A stretch of DNA of 50,500 bases from Ectocarpus siliculosus (Eukaryota > Sar > Phaeophyceae > Ectocarpales > Ectocarpaceae), in the NCBI GenBank assembly GCA_000310025.1, contig FN649731.1, positions 1,878,829 to 1,929,328 on the forward strand. The letters are read 5' to 3'. Below are positions 12,901-27,900 of the stretch, piece after piece (within the stretch, counting starts at the first letter, position 1; every line of letters begins with the position of its first letter). The position numbers and the translations under genes are program-made. The notes beneath the pieces are model-generated. The model was given only the letters and a program-made list of their open reading frames with translations. It made no database searches and had not been told where the DNA came from.

Positions 12901-15900
12901 TCCCTCTCCGTCCACCTCGACCACCACGGGGACTCGGCAGCTTTCTCGCACGGTCCCCGACTGCTTCACCACCTCCACCCTACCCACCACAGGGCCTAAG
13001 ATGACGGCCATGTCATCGCCGTCCCCATCGCCCTCCTCGTCGGACTGTTCCTGACGTGGCGAAACAACACCCGCACCCAGCAACTCGTTCTCCATGTCTG
13101 CCGAGCGCAATGGCAGAGTCTTGGCGTGGCCGCCGCCGGGAGGCTGGACCAAAGTCGCCGTGATGCTTGATTCAAGTGGTTCGGACAAGACAGTGACCAG
13201 GGCGAAGCTCGACTTGCTTCGGCCGCCGCTGCGGCCGCTGCTGCCATCGCTGCTCTTCCCTAGTCGGTGGGCGTCGGTTTCAGAGGAAGCTCCCTCTTGC
13301 GGGCTCACGTGCTGGATGGGGCTGTGGGTGAATACGATTCGGTCACCGATGGACCCCCCTGCCCGCGGCCAGGGGCAGGGTACCGTAGAGTCTGACACAC
13401 GCCCGACGCAGAGCTGGGTGAAGGAAATCCCGGTGCGCCTGTCCCGCACTTCCGTTCGCACGCCGCATCTGATCGACGGACCAGAACGGAAAGATATGGT
13501 GATGTAAGAATTCACTTGCGCTTCTACTTGGAGAAAGTAGGCTTTCGAAACTTGGTGTGGTACCTTGCCCTTTACGAAGATGTGGTTCTCTGAAATCTCT
13601 CTCTAATCCCCCTACCGACTGCAAATTTCCCCCGAAGCAAATCAAATACCAACAAGCCCTGCCTCGTGTTTCGGCTGGGGTCCCGCGCACCACGTATCTG
13701 AAGCACCATTCCAATGTTTTCCTCCCCTGTCAACTCAGGCTGTGGCTTCTTTCAATCACCCCCTCCTCTTACCATCACGACAACTACCATCCGGGGGATT
13801 GGTGCGTTCATTCTCTAGTACTCATGGAGTGCCCACGCCCGTGCGCCGTGTGCTTACCCCGTCCCGCCGCAAAGGAGGACAATCTCCCGCTTCCTCGGGG
13901 GCTGCTTCTTCTTGGTGGGTATGGCCCCCTCGCTCGCCCAGTCGAAAAGCGTCTCGAGCAACTTCTGCTCAGAATACAGGAACGGCGATCCACTGCGATG
14001 TGGAACATGGCCCTACGCTGCGGTATTAGAAGACCGTGGCGTTCTCGCGAAACTCTAGACCAATTTTCATCTCGCACTGCAGTTACCCACAATCGCCAAT
14101 GTCACCGACAAATCATGCGCCTTCTTCGACTGCTAGACATTGACGCGGATGGATATATTCATTTGAGCATTATGGTGCTTGCCTGGAGGTACGGGGAGTG
14201 GTAGCTCCAGTGATAGCACGGCCTGAGCTCGTCGTAGAAGGCATCCATCGCACCGACCTCCTCCGGAGACAACATCGCCAGTTTAGGGATCTGACGTCGA
14301 AGAGTACGCCGAGCAAATGCGCACAACAGGCTTGCAATTTCACTTGCGCACGATTGTTAAGGGTTTCCTTGGGATGATGAAGAGACCAAGCGTTTTGGAT
14401 GCAGTTCAAGCTCCTCCCCTCTTGCGATATCTTCCGTTGCCGCTGAGCCGGGGGTTCGGGTTGCGCACGTCGAATTGCTTCTGGTAGCGTACATATGCCA
14501 AGCTTGCCCCTGAGGCAACCCTCTAATTTTCTTTTACCAAGCATTCTTGAGCTAGGTCTGCACACAGTGTATCACATAACGCTACCGGAAAACATAGGGC
14601 GGATTCATATCAGAGTAGGTGAAATAACACCAATCTTCGACCATTGAAGGCGCTCGTTGCGGACGGTGTTTTGCAAGATGTCGAGTAGCACCTTTTGAGG
14701 GTTCCAAACACTTCACTGGTACCTTTTCTTCCTCCTCCATCCTCTTTATTTCTGCCAGTCCGGCTTTGCCAAGCTTTTTGAGCTCCTTCTTGGCGAAGTT
14801 GAGAGCTTTATCTCTGCTCTTCTGCTCAGCTTCACTTAAGGGCGGGGCCTAGTCGATTGAACGTGGTACACAACGGCAGCGTTGAACATGTTTGGACGCA
14901 CGGCATTCGGAAATACGGAGCGACGCGGTATGCGATGGGGTGCGCAGTAAGTGGTAGACCGTGCATCAATGAATGTTCGCTAAAACATGAACGGGGAAAG
15001 CGTACAAACGTGTTGCGTCCTGGGTTGCAAATGCAAATTGACTACCCATCCCTCTTGCCAAGGAGCGCCGATCTTGCTCGGTGCAAGGAGATCTCTTGAC
15101 GGCTTTGGCTCGCAAGGTCATAGTGCACGACCTCGTCCCTTTCCTTTGTTGCCCTTTGTGGGCACCACCTCTGTCCTAGAATATTCATACTCATAGCAAT
15201 GCTGTTCTTCAACCCAAAATATACCACACTTTTAAATCCGGTTCGCTCTGATTCTCACTATTGGGCAACCCCACAAGTCTACGGTTTTTTCATCACCGGT
15301 TCTATGTACGCAATGCTCTACACGATAAACTTGGGCCCTGCACGATATGCGAAGCTTTCGACAGAAGATTGAACCGGATAGTGGACACTAGATAGCGATC
15401 GAGGCCCGTGGATGTGGCGGGGTGTATTTCACTTTCCTCATGCTAGCTAGTTCCTCAATATTTTCAATGTCGTTCACCTTCGGGTGGACTATGGGCTCGG
15501 CCACCATGGGCGTCCCAGAACAAATTACGAGCGCGTTAGCTGTGGACGAAGTTAACGCCTTCTTGACGAGCTTTTCCTGCCTGCTCTCCCAGGTGGTGAG
15601 GGACAACGAGTAAGGGGAGTCAACTCGAGAACACGCGCATACACGTGGCGGCAGGACATTTGCGCATCACTTCATACAGAAACGGCACCGTTTCGCGAAA
15701 TCTAATGTACTGCTACAAGATTATCCCAAAGGATCGGGACATTTTGACGACATCGATGAAGCGCGCCTTGTCAACACCTACCGAAGGCTACGAGTTCTCC
15801 CCCGGTCATCTCGGCCAATCAACCCCCAAACTGAACAGAATTTCTGGAACTAGGAAATACTCCGAGCTCACTTTTTCGACAGAAGAGCCTTAGGGTGAAA

Positions 15901-18900
15901 CCCAGGGCCTTCGGCATCGCCTCCCTTGGCCGTTGCCATCCCTGCCTCGTCCAGCCTCCACGATTGGTTGCCCCACACGTCGAGCATAAGCACACCGACC
16001 CCACCGTACTCTTGGTATGACCCCCTATCTGTCTCTCTCTTGTCGCTCTTGCTGCTACTGCCCCCACCCCCGCCGTCGTTGACACCCTTGTCGTCCGCGC
16101 TTGCTGCAGTGTCGAGGCCCGGAGTTTTCTTGGTGGTCTTACCACCCCCGGAGGCAAGGGCGGTCTGATATTCAACCCAGGCGCGCAGGCGTTCCTCCCG
16201 AACTCGGGCTACGGAAGCGGGGTGGTCTAAATCGACAACGCCGTCGGTGGAGGCTCGTTGTCGCGGCACAGTAGCGCCGTGCTCGTCGACGCGTTGCATG
16301 GAGAGTGACTGGCACCCGTCGTCAAGATCCTTTCCGGAACGAGTGAAGGAGACAGACAGAGCGCGGGAGAAGTTTCAGAGAGCAGCGTGCGCGAAGTCAG
16401 CTTCGATATCCAAACTTCGATCGTGGATTCACGATAGAGGGCATCACTCGTACCTTACTGATGACTTTACTAATCAGAAAAAAAACTAGTGTGTTGATTC
16501 CCTTGTACACCGCAGCTCTCGTATTCGAGCATGTGTGTGTAACTGGCACTAAATTTCTGGGTGTTCATTCCGAATACGTATGTGCTCACGCGTTTCACGC
16601 ATACGAACCTCGGAAACGGATGGAATGACTTTCTGTAGAAACTCACCAATGGAGTGAAGGCCAGCAAAGTATTGGGCGCACTCGCCATTACTGCTTTGGC
16701 CCACGGGAGCCCCCATGCTACACGATACGGGTCTCGCACGCGCTCGGCCACCTGCGGTAAATTTGTTGGCGTTCCGTGCACCCGACACCAATCAGTAACA
16801 GTATCAACCAAGATATGAGTGAGGGACGCAAGAGGTAGGTTCCGCGAAGATGTAGTCGTGCTGGAATAGATACCGGTCAACGTGTGCTTGGAACCATGGC
16901 GAACGGTGAGAGATATCAGCGAGTGAAGAGGGCTTCCTAGATCACTTACTCGTGGTCACGCGGACAAGTCATCCTTTGGATAAACACGTTGGAGCTCGTT
17001 TCCAACACAAGGAATATCAGAGAAATATCACTGATCTGGCATATTTTCTTTTTTCGGCCTGAGGTATCTGTGGACGATTGAACTCAACTCACGTCCACGT
17101 ACCAACCGCGGGCTAGACTTCATTCTAATGTAGGTTTAGCCGACAACGTTGCTATTTTGTAATAATTGAACACAACAATGTATAGTTTCCCATCCTTTGA
17201 TGGTCCTTCTATCCGCCGTTAACATTTTGCTTGACTTTGGCTCTGACGGTTTCACAAAATCCGCCCCGAGGGCAAGAAAGGGGCCCAAGGTGGGCGTGAG
17301 ATACGCCAGGCAGTCAAGACGTGAAATGAAACAACCACTAGGCTCAGGGACAACTTGTCGCGATGCACGTCGGATCAACCGTGTCGTGCCCACCTCTTCC
17401 GCAACTAGCTCCCATGCTCCGTCCACGCCATCAACGCGATTATCATCAAACCGCTTGGTTATGGTTCCATTGCATTCACCACCTCCTCCATCTCCGTCCT
17501 CACTGTCTCTGGCACCGCCGCCCCTCTCACTATCGGGACTTGCGCCGCCGTGAGACGGCACTCCTCCATCTTCTTTTCCTTGGTCTTCCGGGAGTTGCGT
17601 GTGGATTGCGAGGGGGGGTTCTTCGATGCGGCGGTGGCGGAAGTCGCCGTCGTCCCTCTTGCGGTCCTTCTCAGCCTCGTCGTGTAGCTTGTGTTTTTTG
17701 CATGATTGGGGTGGATATCCCGGAGAGAGTTTGACAAGTACGCGTTGGGAGAGGTATCTCATATAGGGTTGCTTGGCTTGGTGGTACTACCCCATCCTGT
17801 GGGCTTCGGCCATCAGGCTGATATACAACATCGAGGGTCTGCTGCAATACAACAGGAACTGTACGACAGGTTTGAGATCGTGAATTGCCAAGACTTTACA
17901 GAAGGTGGAAACACCGTCCAACCACAACATCGACAACCCCCAGGTGTAAAAATGTTGATGCGAAAGACGTAGACCAAGAATCTATTGATGATAAGTTTCG
18001 GCGGGTCTCTTGACCCCCCAGCTTACTCCATTGATTATCACAACAGATGAGCGGCCTCGCGTGCTAGGATACCCGGTGGAGAAAAACAGGAAGCCAGGGA
18101 TCCACTGCGAGAGTCCGCCAAGGTGACAAATATTCGGAATTCTTTGCGGGAGAATGAAACGGAAAGAGAGATGTGTGGGTCTAGCCAAATGGCACGTTAC
18201 CTTGATTATGAACGCCTCCAGCTGGGCGATATCTTCTTCATCTCTCTCTCCCAGAGCCATCGGGTCCTCCACCGGCAGCTGGGGCGGTTTCACGAGAAGT
18301 GAGCGCCCGGCTTTGGCGCCGCTCGCCTCCTTCCGCGCAGACTGATCGACCGCCTCCTTCGAAGGGAGTTCCACCCCCCCCAACCGTGCGTGCTGGGAGA
18401 AGTGTTCGGCGACTTTGGCTACCTCGTCCCTGTTCAGGGAGGCGGCCGCATTTATCTGTGTATGGCGCCAGGATACGACCGGAAAGTGCCAATCGTTGCG
18501 TGCCGAGCTTCATTCCAGAGTGAAACGGGGCGGGCGGCGCCCTCATTACGACGAAAAATGTGTTGTTTTGTCGGTTCGTTTCATCAAGTGAACAGCCAGA
18601 TGAGGATACGAGCCAAAAAGATGTTTCCGTGGGAACTAGAATATCGTGTATCACACGCCCACTACCATTTCAACGGGCACGGTGCATGCAGAAATATCGT
18701 AATTACCACTTTGGGGGGACGGCGATAGATCACCTCGTTTCCTAGGTGGATGATCAGGTCCAGGCCCTGAACCGGCAGCTCAACCTCGTCCGCCATGGCC
18801 TGCCAAGCGCTCAGGCGGCCGAACCGTAAGCACACGGAAATCGCATCGCTTCCGCCGTTGCCGAATAGGCTGGACGGGGTTGTGGATGGGTAGCATCCAG

Positions 18901-21900
18901 CAGCAGGAACAGGCGAGGGATCCACTTATTTGGCCGTTACAGGAAAGCAAAAACATCGATTGAAGGTCATGATTACCCTGACTGCTTTGATGACGCAGGT
19001 GACCAGTTTTTTATAGAAAAATCTCCTGCAGGCACAAACTGTGATGTAACCTCTTCTCTGCTGTGTGGTCTGCTAACCACAAGCGAAATGCATACCGCTA
19101 CGGCTGAGACTAAACGTTGAATCAGAAGTACTCTAGGGGAGCGCCGCGCGGTCAGTGGTGAACCGCACCTTTCGCGCGACATCTCCTCGAGGCAAGGTCC
19201 GTTCGTCAACAACCCCATCGCCAACGCCGTCGACACTGGATGCCTCCATCCCCCTCCGGAGTCCTCCGCACACTCCAGCCCTGCCGTGTCTCCACCACCG
19301 CCTCCACTGCCGCTATCGCTGTCGTGCTTCCAGGCTCTCTCTGACTCAGCCTTGGCCGCAGCCACACGGTTAGACTCTGGGCGGCTGATAGCAGCATCCT
19401 CACCGTCAACGCCACTGCCAATGACCCTGAGCCCTCCTCCGGCCTCCAATGCACGGAAGGGCCACCTCTCTCGCACCAGAAGCGTTTTCCCGGGAGAGGC
19501 GGTGTTTTCACCGGCCCCGCTGTCCGGGTCGGCCATATCACGCCCTGTATTGTAGTTCGCGACTTTTCGTCTTCCAGCAGAAACGGCGGGAGTGGTGGTG
19601 GTTACGGTTGGGACGATGAACCCGAACGGGTGTCGGGAGCCGCCGAAGGCGGCTATCCTGAAGCTGGATGGTCGGAGCGGCCTCGTTCGGAGGTTTGCTC
19701 GGAACTCATTCGCGTTCGCCAGTGGCCAGAAGTCGAGCTCGTACCTTTATTGTTTTTGAAATTTTGTGGGGAGGGCGGGCGGACATTCGTCGAAGTGAGG
19801 CAGTCCGGCCATCGTTCTTGGTGGTAGATTGTGTGTCGGATGGGTGCGTAGAGGTTTGGAGAGTTCTTGCGAATGTTTCGGAAGCTGTAGACAAGTAAAC
19901 CGTCGTACACCGAAATGGTATTCACCGCAGCTGTCGTATCACAAGAGGCGGTGCATGCTTCGCGTGAGGCTTTGGGATTCAAGCAGAAATGAGCCGTAGT
20001 TGGCTACGCAACACCTCGGTGTTTGGCCAAAAGATTTGTCAGTTGCTCCAAGCAATGGTGATTTCAAGGTCTATCGCGCCACAGCGTGGTATGCATTGCC
20101 TCCGGCATTGAAAGGCGCCTTCCTTGTTTTAGCGTATGGCTGTATCCCCCCCCGCAATAAAGGCCTGGTGTGGGTTCGAAGATCAACAACCCCAGAGCAG
20201 CTTGTGCTTGATTGTGCGTTGTCCAATACTACACCTCGTGTCGGCGATCAAGCCGGAGACCTCGAACACGACGGGTCTATGGGCGATCCGAATGACTTTC
20301 GTTATCTGCTGCCTGTGCCCCTTCGGCTGCGACACGTTGCCGTTCCTAGCGATGCCCGATTTCTGCACAGTCAGGCACAGCTCCATGGGTACTGATACCT
20401 TTGGTTGGGGCAAAAGCAACAGCGATGCACGTGTATGGCATTGTGGGAGTAACGGGGGGCGTACCGTCGATTTCTGTACGAGGAAGAGACGACATGCTGA
20501 ACAACCGATGGGAGACGAAGGCAGCAGCGTATATGTGGTGCTGCTGGTCACCGTGGACACTAGTTGAAGATATTTGAACCGAACAGCGGTCTTGCGAGAA
20601 CCATGAAGTACCCCACCCCCGTTTCTCTCGACCCGATACCCTTTACCCACGATAGGACGATCCATCAAGAGCCCGTCTAGAAGCCCCACACGCTCTGAAA
20701 TGAGTAAACACGAACTCCGAGCCAACAAGCACGAATCAAGCCACCTCACCTCCACCAAAACCCGCGCTGTAGTAGTGCCGACCTCCCCTAGAATCGGTCC
20801 TAGAGTACCGAACGCAAACCCGGGCCCACTGGTGGCACTACCACCACCGATACCACTGCCTTCGCCACTGCCTCCCCCTCCTCCCAAAGCCACCATTCCG
20901 AGGAACATCACGCACGGTGCGGACGGGTCGGGAATCGGACGCACGAGCGTTGCTCCCGGCCCGATGGCCTTGCCCGCCTGGGGGTAGTGGGTGAAGGAGA
21001 AGCGAGGACCGATGCTTCCGTTCATGGGAATACAGGCCTCGTCGCCTGCGGTGGTACATGTGGAGGGAACGGGTGGGGTGGGTGGTGGGGGACCCGGTTT
21101 TGGGAGAAGGGGAGGTGATTTCTGTGATTGGCGAGGGGCGAACGTTGTTGATTTGAGCGAGATTTAAGCTTGATTTGGGGGAAAGCCGTGGGGGTCATAG
21201 TTAGTGAGCATGGCGATGAATCGGTAGCAGAATAATGTTTCCGCCAGACAAACATAAAGCTACCCCTGTGGCCGCAGTATTGTATCGCACTGGCGGTGGC
21301 AAACATACCCGCAGGAACCCGAAAATCTCAGCGCTCCTCCGACAGATTCGAGTTTCCCATGTTCAATGATGTTGAAACCGCAGTTTTCACCCGCATCTTT
21401 CGTCTTCCTCGCAGCATGACGATCGGAACTACTCCAATACTCATCCGTCACAACACCTCACTCGCTCACCGGTGTCCTTGGAGGCCAGGCACCACTGCGT
21501 CGCCACCCTTCCGGTCTCCCTGTCCTTCACATAACTCTGAATGTTCATCCGCACCCGCGTCGCGGGGCATACGACGGAGAAGACCCTCCCCCGGGTGCCT
21601 CGTGCTTGCCCCGTTCCTGCTGCAGCTGCTCGGTTTCGTCTCTGAGAAGATGCACCCTGGGTACTCGAGCCACCGGGACTCAATGCACCGGATGCAACGG
21701 TGGGCGCAACAGCAGCGGCCGGCACCTCCCTCTCGGCAGTAGTGAAAGGAGCCTCGGCTGGGGCATCCTTGTCGCCATCGTAGTTGTCTGCCGCTGCCCA
21801 TGAAAACAGGAGCGAAAGGAGAGACGCCACCTCTCGGGGATGCGCACTCCACGAAGGAAGAGGGGCGTTTCGCGAACCTTGCCGTGAGACATCTGAAAAC

Positions 21901-24900
21901 GGCGACCGTTTCCTTTCTTCGTCCCGTTGCCCGCACGCACCTGCACCGACGCCGTCGATGCGACCGGGCGGCATCCGTTGCCGTCCTCCGACCCCTTCGT
22001 CTAGATGGTGGTCCTCCTCGCCATCCGCCGGTTCGCGTGCCGCAGCGGCGGCAGCAACGGAGGAGGAGAAGGAGGAGGCGGACCGCCAGAGCAACGGGGA
22101 ATCCGTAGCGATGATGAGCGTGTTCACACCGGGTCCTTCCTGCCCATCGAATGAAGTAGAAATATTTACTATTGAGAGCCGAGACCATTCCATCGAATCT
22201 AGTAGGAATACTGAGGGCAGAGGTCATCCGATGAAAACCGCTCCAAGTATGCGAAGGAAGGGAGGTTCGAGTCGAAGGGGTACGAGTCCGAAAAGTTAAT
22301 TCTATGAAGAGGTCTCCATCGGGAACGCGCTGGTTAGGTCAGTAACAGCAGCAGGAAATGATTCGTTTCAACCTCACTGGCCTTTGCCCGATCGGAAGCA
22401 CCGAGACAGCGTCCATCGCTAGAGAGTATCAACAGAGCACCCCTGTCATGTTTTTTATCCCCCCCGGTAGGCACGAAACGTTTCGCGGGGCTACCCGTAT
22501 TGTCGCAAGAAATCTTCGCACCCGTCCGACCTAGATGCTTTCTCGTTGGCCTAGCCTTGGCTTTGATTTCAGGGCTTACGAAGAACATTCAACACGTTCC
22601 CGGAGAGGGATCACCAGTAGCTGTCAGTTGACACTCACACAGTTTCCGTGCGTACCTGCAAACCTAGCTCGGGGGCCCGGAAGAAATCTTCGAGCCACGC
22701 CCACGTCTCCCGAGACAACAGCCCGTGCCCAGCGTCGCGTCCTCCGAACGCCCAACCAACCTGCGAGGATGCGACCGAAATGTTGAGCACCCCAACAGCC
22801 CCCCACCGCTGGAAAGTCGGCAGGGGCCCTCGGCACGCGCTCCCCCCCCGGGCAATCATGCTGAAGCGTTCAAATCCGCCACCGCCACCACCGCCATAGT
22901 TCGCTGAACCACCCAACAACGCCTCTTGGTACTCCTTCGAGGCTTGCAAGGCGGCCCTGGCCACGGCTCCCAGCGCTCCCGCGACACCCCCACCCTCGTG
23001 CTGGCACCTCGAGACCTCCTTGGCCTCCCTCGTCAATACCGTTCTTCTTCTGCCTCTTCTTCTGCTCCATTTTCTTGTCGTTGTTGTGCTCCCCCTTGCC
23101 CTGGCGCCTTTGAGGTTTCCGTACGCGGGGTTCACGGGGGCGGAGTGCAGCGGTAGCCAGCCGGACGGAAACCTTCTCAGCAGGGGTAGCAGCAGGTCGC
23201 CGGCGCCGACCGAGCACGGCGTTGTGGAGGTATTGGCGAGTAACTTGCGCATCTTCGAGACGTCAAAGGGGAGGGAGGGAGGGAGGGAGTAACGATGGTC
23301 ACATTTGCTGGACATCGCGAAAAAATGTGAGCTACGTCGGAATGGCCAAAACAGAATAAACACAAAGTCTTGTCGGGTTCGTTCACACTTCTGTGTGTGC
23401 ACACCACCGTTCTCCAAAATTAGGATGGAGGGCTGTCATCGGTATTGTGGTAGCCCACGGAAAAATTCTCTCGACCTTCGCCTGGTTGGCTGGCTTGTTT
23501 TGACGCCCCTAGGCGGTCGGGATGCAACCCTTGACGAACCAAGTTCAGATTCGACGCAACCCTTGACGAACCAAGTTCAGATTCGACGAGAACGACGTAT
23601 TCTCCTGGCGAACGGTTCACCTTGTTACGTTTTGGGCATGCAGTCGGACGAGACAAATTTGTCTGTCCAGACCACGTCGGTTAATCGACCGCTCGAAGCC
23701 ACCGCGTGGCGGAGTGTAGTGTTTACAGTTAATCATCGCAGAAAATGTGAAGCGGATCTTCCGACAGTCTTGCTCTTGTTTTTTTCGGACAAGCCGCAGT
23801 CTTGCGAGTTTCTTCACCGTCGAAAGAGCAAAGGATTTCCCCATCCCCCCCTCTGTCTGCTTGCCGGTCTTCCTTTATCTCTGTCTATCCTAGTCTGCCT
23901 CGTTGTTGCTCTGTCTCTCTCACACACCCACAAACCTGTGGATCGTTCCACGTGTGGCGGTACAGTTCGCGGAAAGCGTTCAGCGCTCGGACTCCGATAG
24001 GCACCCCCTCGGGCCTGCTCGATTCCGATCCCTTCTCCGCCATCACCAGCGGATAAAGCGCGTTGCCGATCTTCGAAGCATTCACCTGTGAACACGCGCG
24101 AAATCCGAGTCTTCTCATCAATGACGCATACTACACAAAGGCGTTGGTCAAATTTGAGCCGGCGTGGAATGACCAATAAAGGTATCTCCGTGAGATGACA
24201 TCGTTCGCACCTTGTGTGCGGCATCCTGTCCCAATCCGTGCAAGCCGTTGATTCTGCCTAATGGCGTTTATTCTTTCGACCTCATCGAACTCGGTTGAAT
24301 AATGGTGTCTATGACAGCACTGACATGTCGGATGATTTTCCGAGTTCCTCCAGAAAAACACAAGAGAAAGCATGTGCAACCGCACTAGCAGCGACGCCAC
24401 TCGAGGGATACGGTTTACCGGACGAAGGTCGCTGGCGTTTACTTCGCATGTCTCTGTTGCACTTCCCGCTCCCGTAACATTTCAGGACGAGCTCCCTCCC
24501 CCCACAGACCGGCGCGAACTTTGTCCATCTATCGTTAACTATTCTCGTGTGTAAATGTTCGGGGGGAACGCAACGAACACAAACGATGAACCAGTGTACC
24601 GAAACGTGGCAGGGGGGATGCGCGTCTTTACAAAGCAGCTCCTTCGACCAGAGGTGTGACTGGCATACCTAGGACACGTAGTTTCAAGGAGATACTCTAG
24701 CTTGAAAGAACAGTTATGACGAGGTCAAGCTTTTGGCAACGTTCAGAATTCAATGACCAACCATGGTGCCGATGGCGAGCCTCGCTGTTGCCGTCGGCCG
24801 CGACGTTTGGACATCGGCCAGAATCTCCTCCAGCGCTTCCTTCGGGACGATTTGCGGTGACAATGCCCACATCGCGGGAGGACTTTCGTCTATGAGCGGG

Positions 24901-27900
24901 GTACACAACCCCCCCGCTCTTGCGATCTGTTCTTTGTGGTAGCAGCGCATCGGTGGGACGGGGCGGAAGCGAGGAAAGTGTGGAGAACGCGGGAGGTCTT
25001 ACTTAATATATTTCCCAGTTTTCTTAACCCAGGATCCAGCTGAGAGTGAACTTAATCGGTTGTACTACGACCTACCGCCATACTATTTCCGAAGGATCAT
25101 CTCAAGAGCATGATGTAAATCTGAAGAGGCCTTGATGGGTTTGCTTCGGGCGGTAAATCCCTTGACGTTCCCAATCTTATTCACCAAGGCGTCACAAGAC
25201 GTCCTGATATTCGTCTTCGCTTCGAGAATGCTACAGTTCATTTGAGAGTCGCTCAAAAAGCTGCGCGACATACATTTCGTGGCATCCTGCGGCAGTTGGC
25301 ATATGCGCACCGAAACGAAACGAACGCTTATGTACATTCACACATTCACCCACCTGATCATGCTGCCGGACTCCCAACAACCGAAGCGTGTACCGTCGGC
25401 CAGGCGTGAGTCCTTCAAACTCAAAAACTCGAGGGCCAATTCCCGGCTCCCCCCCGGTCCTCCTACCCCCGAACATCTCCCTGCTTTCACTGGTCAGCGT
25501 GTCCACCAATCGCACCCCTACATCGTCTTCCGGCGGAGTTTTGTCAGCGTCGGTGAGCCCCTGCCGCTGCCTGGCGGCTGCGGCTGTCCTTTGCGCTGCC
25601 ACAGGACATTTGGCGCCAACTTCAACTAGCACCACGGCGGAGGTAGGACCAACGCGACCGATCACAGGGCCGACTAGTACTCGCACCTTTTCCACATGGG
25701 GAACATTCTGGTGTGGTACAACACGATGTCCTTCTAGTGTTCCCTCCGAGGATCGTTTCTCGTTTTCTTCTTGCGGTGGGAAAACTGCGGGAGTCGTGCC
25801 GGGTGAGGGAGGACGAAACGCCACCGCCAACCGGGACAAGCCCTCACAATTTGGAACCGTTCGGGTTTGCAGCAACACCTCCGATGGAGGGAGGGGTAGC
25901 AGCAGCGGCGTGAGCCCAGTGGGTGTCGATGGCGCGATGGTGTTGGGCGGGCTTCGACCGTTGTTCGGGGTGCCTCTCATCCTGTCCGCTGCCGCGGGTA
26001 CCTTGTGCTTCATGGAGTCGCCTTCATCGCGACTTCGCCGTTTCACATTCGCGCCTGCCTCTGCCTCGGTACTTATAGGCAGGCCCTGCACGCGCTGCTG
26101 AGGACCGATGGGGACTGGGATCTTTCTTCCGAGGACAATCTGTCGTATAACACCTGTTGGCTCGTCGTCCGCTGTTTCGTCCTCACTGGAAGAAGAGGGG
26201 TTCTCGTTGGCATTCCCATCACACCCACTAACCCTACCACCATCACTACCACCACCAAAACCACCTTTTTCTGCGGCTTCTTCTCCCTGTACACCACCAT
26301 CGGAATTGTTGGGAAGCTTACTAGCTTCTTCATTGCTTCGACCCACTGCCTTGTTTTCGCTGATTGTTGCAACGTGTCCATCGTCCAACAATTTCTGACG
26401 GACCTGATCCAGATGAGAATGGGCGCTCTCTTCACTTTCGCTCTTCTCCTGGCCTTTGACCGCCCCACCAGGATCATCGTCAACCGATCGTTGTCGGTTC
26501 TCCACACCATTGGCGTTCCGGTCACCCTTGTCATTGTCCCGGGCGTCATCGCCCCCGCAACAAATCAAGAGAACCTCTCTGTGACCGCCCACCGAGCAAC
26601 CTCCTTCCTCTGTCCAAGACAGAAGCGCTTCGAGGACTTCACTTGGGTCGCCCAGCCCTGCCGGATGCTCTTCGTCGGAGGAGCCGGCGCCGTCACCGTT
26701 GTGTGTATCACCATCGTCCAGAGGTTCGACGGAAACGGCAGCTTCCGCCGCTGGGTAGGTGCCGACGTTCAAGTCACCGCTACCTCGCTTGAACTCCGCA
26801 ACAGCAGTAGCAGCGGTGGTGGCAGTGGCATCGGTTGAGACCGCCGCGCTCTGGAGAACAGAAGCTTTGCGCCCAACCGCTTCGTCAGGAAGCGACGCCC
26901 CCTCCGTCGGTATTGCAGAAAAGCCCAGGCCTTTCTTCTTGGCGAAGCGACGCCGCGGTTGGAGACCTGGGGTTATTAGCGGAGCGTCTAGGAAGACAAT
27001 AGCCGTGCAACCAGACGTTACCGTTGTCGCTCCTCGTTGCTGGCCTCGTGTAAAGGGGATCTTTGCGGCTGCGGCGATCGATTCGGCAGCGCAAGTCATG
27101 TCTCGAAGGAGACCTCTCAACGCGGGATTAGAGCAACTTTCGTTGGAGGCTCCATCGCTCTGTTGCAAGCTTGGGTCTTGCTTCGCGCCAGGCTCGTCTC
27201 CTCCGCAACCGTCGGCCGTCAGACCCATCTTGCTCTCTTCCCTGGTGTTTACTGCGGGCGATGCTGAACTGTTTGCAGTTGTATTCTCTGTTCTCTCCTC
27301 CGATATATCCCTCGCGGCTGTAATCCCGTTTCCCACTTGCTGGTCTGAACCATCGACTACTGCGATCGCCGCTTCTTCGTGCGAAGCCCGCGATTTCCTG
27401 CTTTTAGCTTCGGTGGAGTCATCGGCATCATCGATGGCGAATGATGCCCGCCCGTTGGTACTCGAGGTCACCACGGTCTCCACTGTTGATACACCCGGCT
27501 TTGCACTCACGACAGCCCCTGCCTCATCAGTTACGGCATCACCGTGAGAGGGGGTTTCCTTTGCGTTTTCCGCCACTGCCTGTGGGGCCAAGGTGTCCTT
27601 GCTGTGCCCATCGGTTTCTCCGATCCCATCGTTGTCGGCAGAACTGCGGCTTGCTGAGACTGCCAATTGGAAATCGATTTCTTGATTGCCATTGCCCTCG
27701 AGAGATCTCTCTGTAGAAGAAGTGTGAGGCGGCGTTGCCTCACCATGCAAGGCGGTTGCTGTCGGCAGCGGACCGATTCGTGGTGGAGGACCAGCCCCGT
27801 CGCCCGCTGTACCTGTGGCAGATGAGTCGCTGTTGGCTAGCGTTTGGCCGCCCTCATAGATGGCTGTGTTGGAGGTCACGTCCGGAGGAGTACGGCTACT

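Larger units (their letters stand above)
6917..13010 (-). other. Unit 3 of the tandem metallophosphatase-like repeats
   Basis: Begins at 'VILGPVVGRV' in exon 13468-12886. Motifs in order: 'RPRAFWVQGLRPARRYAIEF'; 'LTLVAVSHDRPG'; 'MWSALGERLRSPWQGVEAV' then 'LHLGGQ'; 'VDLSNAFEDGKICLEKI'; 'LKERFREEYRKAWNQPSTRQ'; 'CQHIMMWGQGE' (compare LMMWGDNDV); 'VFYEYQRQLWDP'; 'GGTVGILYLDALE'; 'SQWQRLRKTLEQQ'; 'LIVVTETPIAW'; 'DHWASRP'; 'LLRLLRWKADNGGKEVVLLA' then 'GAGLAEG'; 'IGIEQ' joined to 'VTCGPITAEPT'; 'FTHLKTWGRNYAVLQ'; 'ELARPPGWWSRR'. Splice phases agree throughout except for one unresolved exon between 8995 and 8573. Catalytic Asp/His positions are replaced by Gly, Gln or Ala. Confidence 0.65.

Noticed and set aside
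12835-13515. Separate 226-codon gene starting at a Met at 13515
   Set aside because: The frame runs through an in-phase acceptor at 13468 and donor at 12886, and its motifs are the end of unit 2 and the start of unit 3, so it is an internal exon.
26005-26838. 277-codon plus-strand open frame with many hydrophobic residues
   Set aside because: Antisense to exon 2, which has the longer continuous frame and phase-correct splice sites. The hydrophobic look comes from reverse-reading acidic and Thr/Ser codons.
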